A stretch of 64,000 bases of DNA from Raffaelea ambrosiae (lineage: Eukaryota > Ascomycota > Sordariomycetes > Ophiostomatales > Ophiostomataceae), in contig PCDI01000002.1 in assembly GCA_002778195.1 (NCBI GenBank), positions 2,600,859-2,664,858 of the forward strand, in the 5' to 3' direction. Positions 59,569-64,000 of the stretch are shown piece by piece; within the stretch, counting starts at the first letter, position 1, and each line of letters opens with the position of its first letter. The translations under genes were made by a program, and so were the position numbers. The notes under the pieces are model-generated. The model made no database searches. It was not told the DNA's origin and saw only the letters and a program-made list of their open reading frames with translations.

Positions 59569-60361
59569 AGATTATCGCAATGGCACTCGTACGATTTGCT
59601 GTTGGTAGTTGACGATTGTTCGGTGGCTTGTTGACGGTGGTGATGTTGTTGACACTCAAAATCGGACGCGTGCGCCAAGTGGAAGAGCCAGTTGGCCGAT
59701 GACGTCTCTGATAGAAAGATGGGAAAACCGTCTGGCAAATGAGATCATGTGCAAGCGCAAGCCAGAAGCGGATTGTGTCAATCACACTGAAATAACGGTT
59801 TGGTCGCGAATGTGGAGAGTGAGAGAGAGACAAGAGAGGGGGGGTGGACACAAAACAGGGTTTTCCCATACAATTCCACCGCAGCGGTCGCGTGGGGACA
59901 CTGTGATTGGTGGTGCCTGTTTTCGCGATGGTTGACAGGGCAACAGACGGCCAATAGGGGCCAGCCGTGTAGCCCTTGGCTTGTGACGATGACAGCCGAG
60001 AATCAAGCTGGGCCCGCCTTTGCAGAACACGCTCTGATTGGCCGACACGGTGGCAAGGGTTCACGTTTACGCCACACAACGCCGCTACGAAAGAGGCAGC
60101 CACAAGGCAGTAATCAATGCTTTAAACTAGCGAGAATGGGCACGTCAGGCCGAGAGTGCTTAAAAGCGAACACGCACAAACCCGCAGCATTTCTACCCCC
60201 CACCCCCCCCCTGGGACCGTGAAGAAGCGACGACTACCTGAACTCTGTGGAAGCGGTAGCTCTCTCTACTCTCTGTTCTTCCTTTCTTTTCCTTTTTCGT
60301 ATTCAGCATTCCCTAAGGAGTTCGTGCGCGGCGCATTTGCACTGCGTTCCAATCCTTCGCC
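59569..60361. promoter_or_regulatory. Divergent CSM1-MSP1 promoter with CCAAT boxes and CGCGAAAA
   Basis: CCAAT boxes occur at 59906-59910 (as ATTGG), 59951-59955 and 60037-60041 (as ATTGG). TTTTCGCG at 59920-59927 reads CGCGAAAA in the CSM1 direction, the same octamer as in the MCM3 promoter. Confidence 0.45.
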
Positions 60362-61827
60362 ATGGGAGACCGAAAACGGGTGGGCGACTATGTTATGGAC
60401 TTTGTCCTCTTTGCTGGAATGGTAAGACAAGGAAGGGACCGGCCTCTGCGTTGTGGTTTGGGCGGGAGCTTCGGGTGGCCCAAGACAAGATGAACGAATC
60501 GTGCAGCAGGCTGACAGTCATACCACCCCCCCCCCCCCTCCTCTTCCCACAGACAGCAACCCTCTACTTCCTGACCAAGAACGTGCTCTCGTCCTTTGCG
60601 ACCAACCTGTCCGACCCCGAGAAGGAGAAGCACGACCAGGCACGCATCAAGGCCCGGGCGAACCTGCAGCGCCTGCGCAAGTCGCAGGGCCAGGGCGACC
60701 CCAACGGCAACGGCGGCGATGGCGGCAGCGGCGGCGACTCGACGGACCGGGGGCTCCGGCCCGACGAGCTCGAGCTCAACGAGTACGAGAACATGATCGC
60801 CCTGGAGGTGGTGCCGCCCGAGGACATTGCGGTCGGCTTCGACGACATTGGCGGCCTCGACCAGATCATCGACGAGCTCAAGGAGTCGGTCATCTACCCG
60901 CTGACCATGCCGCAGCTGTACTCCCACGCCGCGCCGCTGCTGGCCGCGCCCTCGGGCGTGCTGCTGTTCGGGCCCCCCGGCTGCGGCAAGACCATGCTGG
61001 CCAAGGCGCTGGCGCACGAGAGCGGCGCGTCTTTCATCAACCTGCACATCTCGACGCTGACCGAGAAGTGGTACGGCGACTCCAACAAGCTGGTCCGCGC
61101 CGTCTTCTCGCTGGCCCGCAAGCTGCAGCCGGCCATCATCTTCATCGACGAGATCGACGCCGTGCTGGGCACGCGCCGCAGCGGCGAGCACGAGGCCAGC
61201 GGCATGGTCAAGGCCGAGTTCATGACCCTGTGGGACGGCCTGACGTCGAGCAATGCCGCCGGCATGCCCTCCCGCATCGTCGTCCTCGGCGCCACCAACC
61301 GCATCCACGACATTGACGAGGCCATCCTGCGCCGCATGCCCAAAAAGTTCCCCGTGCCCCTGCCCGCCCTGCCGCAGCGTCTGCGCATCCTCCAGCTCGT
61401 CCTCGGCCCCACCAAGCGCGAGCAGGACTGCGACCTCGAGTACGTCGCCCAGGTCGCCGAGGGCCTCTCCGGCAGCGACCTCAAGGAGCTCTGCCGCGAC
61501 GCCGCCATGATGCCCATGCGCGAGTACCTCCGCGCCCACCGCGCCTCCGGCTACCCCGTCTCGCAGATCAACCCGGCCGACCTCCGCGGCATCCGCACCA
61601 GCGACTTCTTTGGCAACCGGCTGCAGGTCAGCCACGGCACCACCAACGAGGCCCCTCCGGTCGACGGTGCGAAGGTCGCCCGTCGTCGGTCAGTCCGCCA
61701 ATCCAAGAAGTCCAGTCGATCGGCGGCAACGGCGACCAGCAACGGGGCCGTGGTGGACGGTGGTGATGACGACGACGCGTATGAAGATATCGAGGACGAG
61801 CTCCCGCCAGCACCACCAGTCGAATAA
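60362..61827 (+). CDS. msp1: MSP1/ATAD1 outer-membrane AAA-ATPase
   Basis: MSP1 extracts mislocalised tail-anchored proteins from the mitochondrial outer membrane and peroxisomes. Exons are 60362-60421 and 60553-61827, with a 131-nt intron containing C13 before the acceptor, giving about 444 aa. The intron falls within the single N-terminal membrane helix (VMDFVLFAGM / TATLYFLTKNVLSSF, residues about 11-35). The AAA domain carries DDIGGLDQIIDELKESV, Walker A GPPGCGKTML, pore loop KWYGDSNKLV, Walker B IIFIDEIDAVLG, and the hinge ATNRIHDIDEAILRRMPKKF, followed by GLSGSDLKELCRDAAMMP. A Gly/Asp-rich linker follows the helix, and the C-terminal tail is basic then acidic, extending beyond the yeast protein. 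Confidence 0.96.
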
Positions 61828-63072
61828 GGGCAAAAGGGGGGGGAAAAAGAACTTTTTTTTTTTGTTTTGTTTTCTTTTTCTTTTTGCTGTTTCTCTTCTC
61901 GGCCTGTGTTATTTTTTTTTCCTACTCTTTTTGTGGTTGTACATTATTTGCGGCTCATATTTCCTCATGTCTCCCTTTCTGGCCACGGCATATAATGGTT
62001 CTCGCACTTTGTTTGCCAATGCTTCACGTTGTGTGTCTTCGTTTCGTCATTTGTGTGGGGAAATTTTTTTTCGCTTTCTTTTACTATTGCGTGCAACGAA
62101 CATTCAACTCTGATGTGGGATTATGAGCATGCAAGACGGCGTTCTTTGCTCTTTTCTTTTTCTTCTTCTTTGTGTCTCTTCCGTTTTCTTTTGGGCTTGC
62201 TATGGGAGGGTAGAACATGACTGCAGCAAATTACGGCTAGAAATAGAGGCGGGCTTGTGTCTTTGCAAATAGGGCCGCATCTATCAAAAAACGAACAAGA
62301 AAAAACTCAGACACCCGAACACGAATGCCCCCATTTCTCTTCTACACCGATACCAGGTGTGTCTTACTGGGCAATGATGAAAGTAGCGTGCAGTACATTT
62401 AGGCGTCAAAAGCACTGCCTTTGCCAAGGTGTGGGAAGCCGACCTCACAGCGTAGCATGAGCGCCTATATCTCGGTTCTTGGTCGAGTGGCCCCATGCTC
62501 TGGGCCTGAAAATGGAAAATGTGTTTCAAGATACGACACGGCCCAGATCGTTTCCAGTGTTGGTTTTAACGATCCAGGCTTGCCATCATCCTTTGTCCAC
62601 AAGCGCGGCATGGTCGTCCGCAAGCGCCTGGTTGCCAGCGGCTTCGACAAACAATGCGTCGAGATTACTGCCCCTCGGGGCCGGAAGAAGGCCAAACCAG
62701 GTCTGGTGAGGCGCCTGAATACAGTGTGTTGAATGATCAGGGCGTGTGAGTGATGTAAGTGGTTGGTGTCGTTGGGAGACAGGGGGGGGTTGTCTTGTGC
62801 GCTAAACTGGGGTTGACAGCTCTCATGAGCCAACATCCAGGAGAGCTCATACGCCTCAGGCGAACAAGGCCAGATGAGTGAGGCCAGGCGCTTGCACAGC
62901 AACACTCTTAGAAAACCAAGCATAATCATACTTCAATACAGCACCACGGACGCCAGTCTCTGATCGCAATGCCACCTCCAAAATTCACGCAACACCCACT
63001 ACATCTCAACTATCGCATAAGACCCCATACACATTTCTACTACAAACCCCAAAACACCCCAGATCAATCATC
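61828..63072. other. Intergenic region
   Basis: A T-rich MSP1 3' flank (to about 62200), then mixed-composition DNA with short ORFs on both strands (a 154-codon minus-strand ORF at 62465-62929 has no recognisable features). Bases 62985-63072 are C/A-rich, like a fungal 5' leader for the next ORF. Confidence 0.45.
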
Positions 63073-63273
63073 ATGGCCAATCTTTTCTTGGCACTTTCTC
63101 GATTCCTATTCCGGATCGATAGGACTGCCCTGGCTGCTGAACAGCTCGTGGTCCCTGGCAACCAACACGAAGCGATCCCGGCTCCTGCACAGCGGGCTCC
63201 TGAAAACCAGACCAGCGAGTCGCCTCTTCAGGAAGCTGAACACGATGAGCCACTGATGCCTTCCGAGTCTTGA
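63073..63273 (+). CDS. Possible first exon or small hypothetical protein
   Basis: An ATG in good context (ATCATGG) after a C/A-rich leader opens 66 codons with a hydrophobic start (MANLFLALSRFLFRI), ending TGA at 63271. A second frame open from 63257 to 63409 encodes a Gly/Asp/His/Tyr-rich stretch (DAGFRAGYAGGYDEGH) and has no ATG of its own, so it may be the next exon or the result of a frameshift. Family not recognised. Confidence 0.35.
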   Translation: MANLFLALSRFLFRIDRTALAAEQLVVPGNQHEAIPAPAQRAPENQTSESPLQEAEHDEPLMPSES

Positions 63274-63412
63274 CATATCTCCTCCGAATCCACATGGTCA
63301 CGAAGACGGCCACGATGAAAAGGACGAATACGATGCCGGATTCCGTGCCGGATACGCAGGAGGATACGACGAAGGACACAAAGACGCGTGTAACTATTTC
63401 TCTGGAGAGTAA

Positions 63413-64000
63413 TATGAAGTTTTCAGAGAATGGTCTACTTCCCGTCTGCCCTGGCCCAGCGGCCTGTCAGCAGACGAGAAGGAGATTATGAGCAAGCCAT
63501 TTAGGGCCGGCAAAATATGGCGCATCTCTCTCCAGTGCTGTGGCGCAGTGAAACCCGGGACCATATACTGGGACACCATGAGACAGGAGCACAGCCGCCT
63601 CAAATGGTTCACAGGGCGCCGTTTCCCAGTTCCAGTGGATACCAAGCACTTCGATCACTATGATGTCATCACCCGCCACATCATCAAGCGTCGCTGGGAG
63701 AAGACAGGTGTCTGGAACCCTGCTTGGGGCTTTCCTGGGCGCAACAAAGAGCCCAGAGACGATATCACGACGTGGATGTGGCCCTGGCAGCCTCCGGAGC
63801 CGGAAGAACAGGATCCATCCGCAGTGCGTCGAGAGACATATTGGAAGCAACTACACCGAGTGCTGGCTGAAACACTCAAGAACACACGTCGAGACGAGTG
63901 GCACGTATACGGTCCTTGGCCTGATCTGCCAAAAGATGCGCCGGCATTCGAAGCCGAGAAATTCCTGATCAGCAGACCCTGGCTCGTCTATCGGCTGCAG
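63413..64000 (+). CDS. Hypothetical protein, partial, runs off the right edge
   Basis: The frame is open without a stop from 63413 to the last base. First ATG in frame is 63488 (MSKPFRAGKIWRISLQ); a plausible 3' splice site (TTTTCAG) ends at 63424. The 170 visible residues are Trp/Pro/Arg-rich, for example GVWNPAWGFPGRNKEPRDD and TTWMWPWQPPEPEEQ, with no motif I recognise. It is in the same frame as the open segment 63257-63409, separated only by TAA at 63410, so both may belong to one gene with a short intron or to a damaged gene. Confidence 0.5.

Noticed and set aside
62465..62929. 154-codon minus-strand ORF with ATG start
   Set aside because: No recognisable motif, no good splice or promoter context, and overlaps comparable ORFs on the other strand.

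Overview
The window is nuclear DNA from a filamentous ascomycete, most likely a Sordariomycete. The evidence is GC-rich exons, 26-131 nt GT-AG introns in most genes (one BST1 intron is 367 nt), pyrimidine-rich leaders, many microsatellites and long G/C homopolymers, no operons, and a gene set of Pezizomycotina type. The order or genus cannot be fixed from sequence alone. I see no CRISPR array, rRNA, intact transposon, prophage or biosynthetic cluster.

Layout, left to right. 0-4.5 kb: a TATA-box promoter and a 41-residue Cys-rich ORF, then gene-poor DNA. 4.5-9.3 kb: EXO70 and a class-III aminotransferase, both on the minus strand. 12.8-18.1 kb: MCM3 (+) converging on a MAK32-like PfkB protein (-). 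20.6-24.9 kb: a bHLH transcription factor in a lower-GC stretch, then the cyclase-associated protein CAP/SRV2. 25.5-27.8 kb: carnitine acetyltransferase (-) with a peroxisomal SKL end and an upstream exon encoding a mitochondrial presequence. 30.2 kb: tRNA-Ser(GCU). 31.5-37.8 kb: the RSC8/SWI3 chromatin remodeller subunit (-), ETF-alpha (+) and adrenodoxin reductase ARH1 (-). 38.9-45.8 kb: an uncharacterised four-helix membrane protein (+) and the mismatch repair gene PMS1 (-). 45.8-51.5 kb: a gene-poor spacer. 51.5-61.8 kb: the GPI inositol deacylase BST1/PGAP1 (+), monopolin CSM1/PCS1 (-) and the membrane AAA-ATPase MSP1 (+). At the right edge, an unrecognised gene or gene relic runs off the window.

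Most genes are single-copy housekeeping genes in no obvious functional cluster. Two themes recur. MCM3, PMS1 and CSM1 (replication, repair, segregation) carry MCB/E2F-like elements (ACGCGT or CGCGAAAA) upstream, consistent with G1/S control. CAT2, ETF-alpha and ARH1 belong to mitochondrial or peroxisomal acyl and redox metabolism, and the first two have CCGAGG-type motifs upstream.

No strikingly new multi-gene system is visible. The items most worth follow-up are the predicted dual targeting of CAT2, a 26-nt intron in the aminotransferase, the small Cys-rich protein, microsatellites inside the mismatch repair gene itself, and a recurrent near-palindromic intergenic motif.
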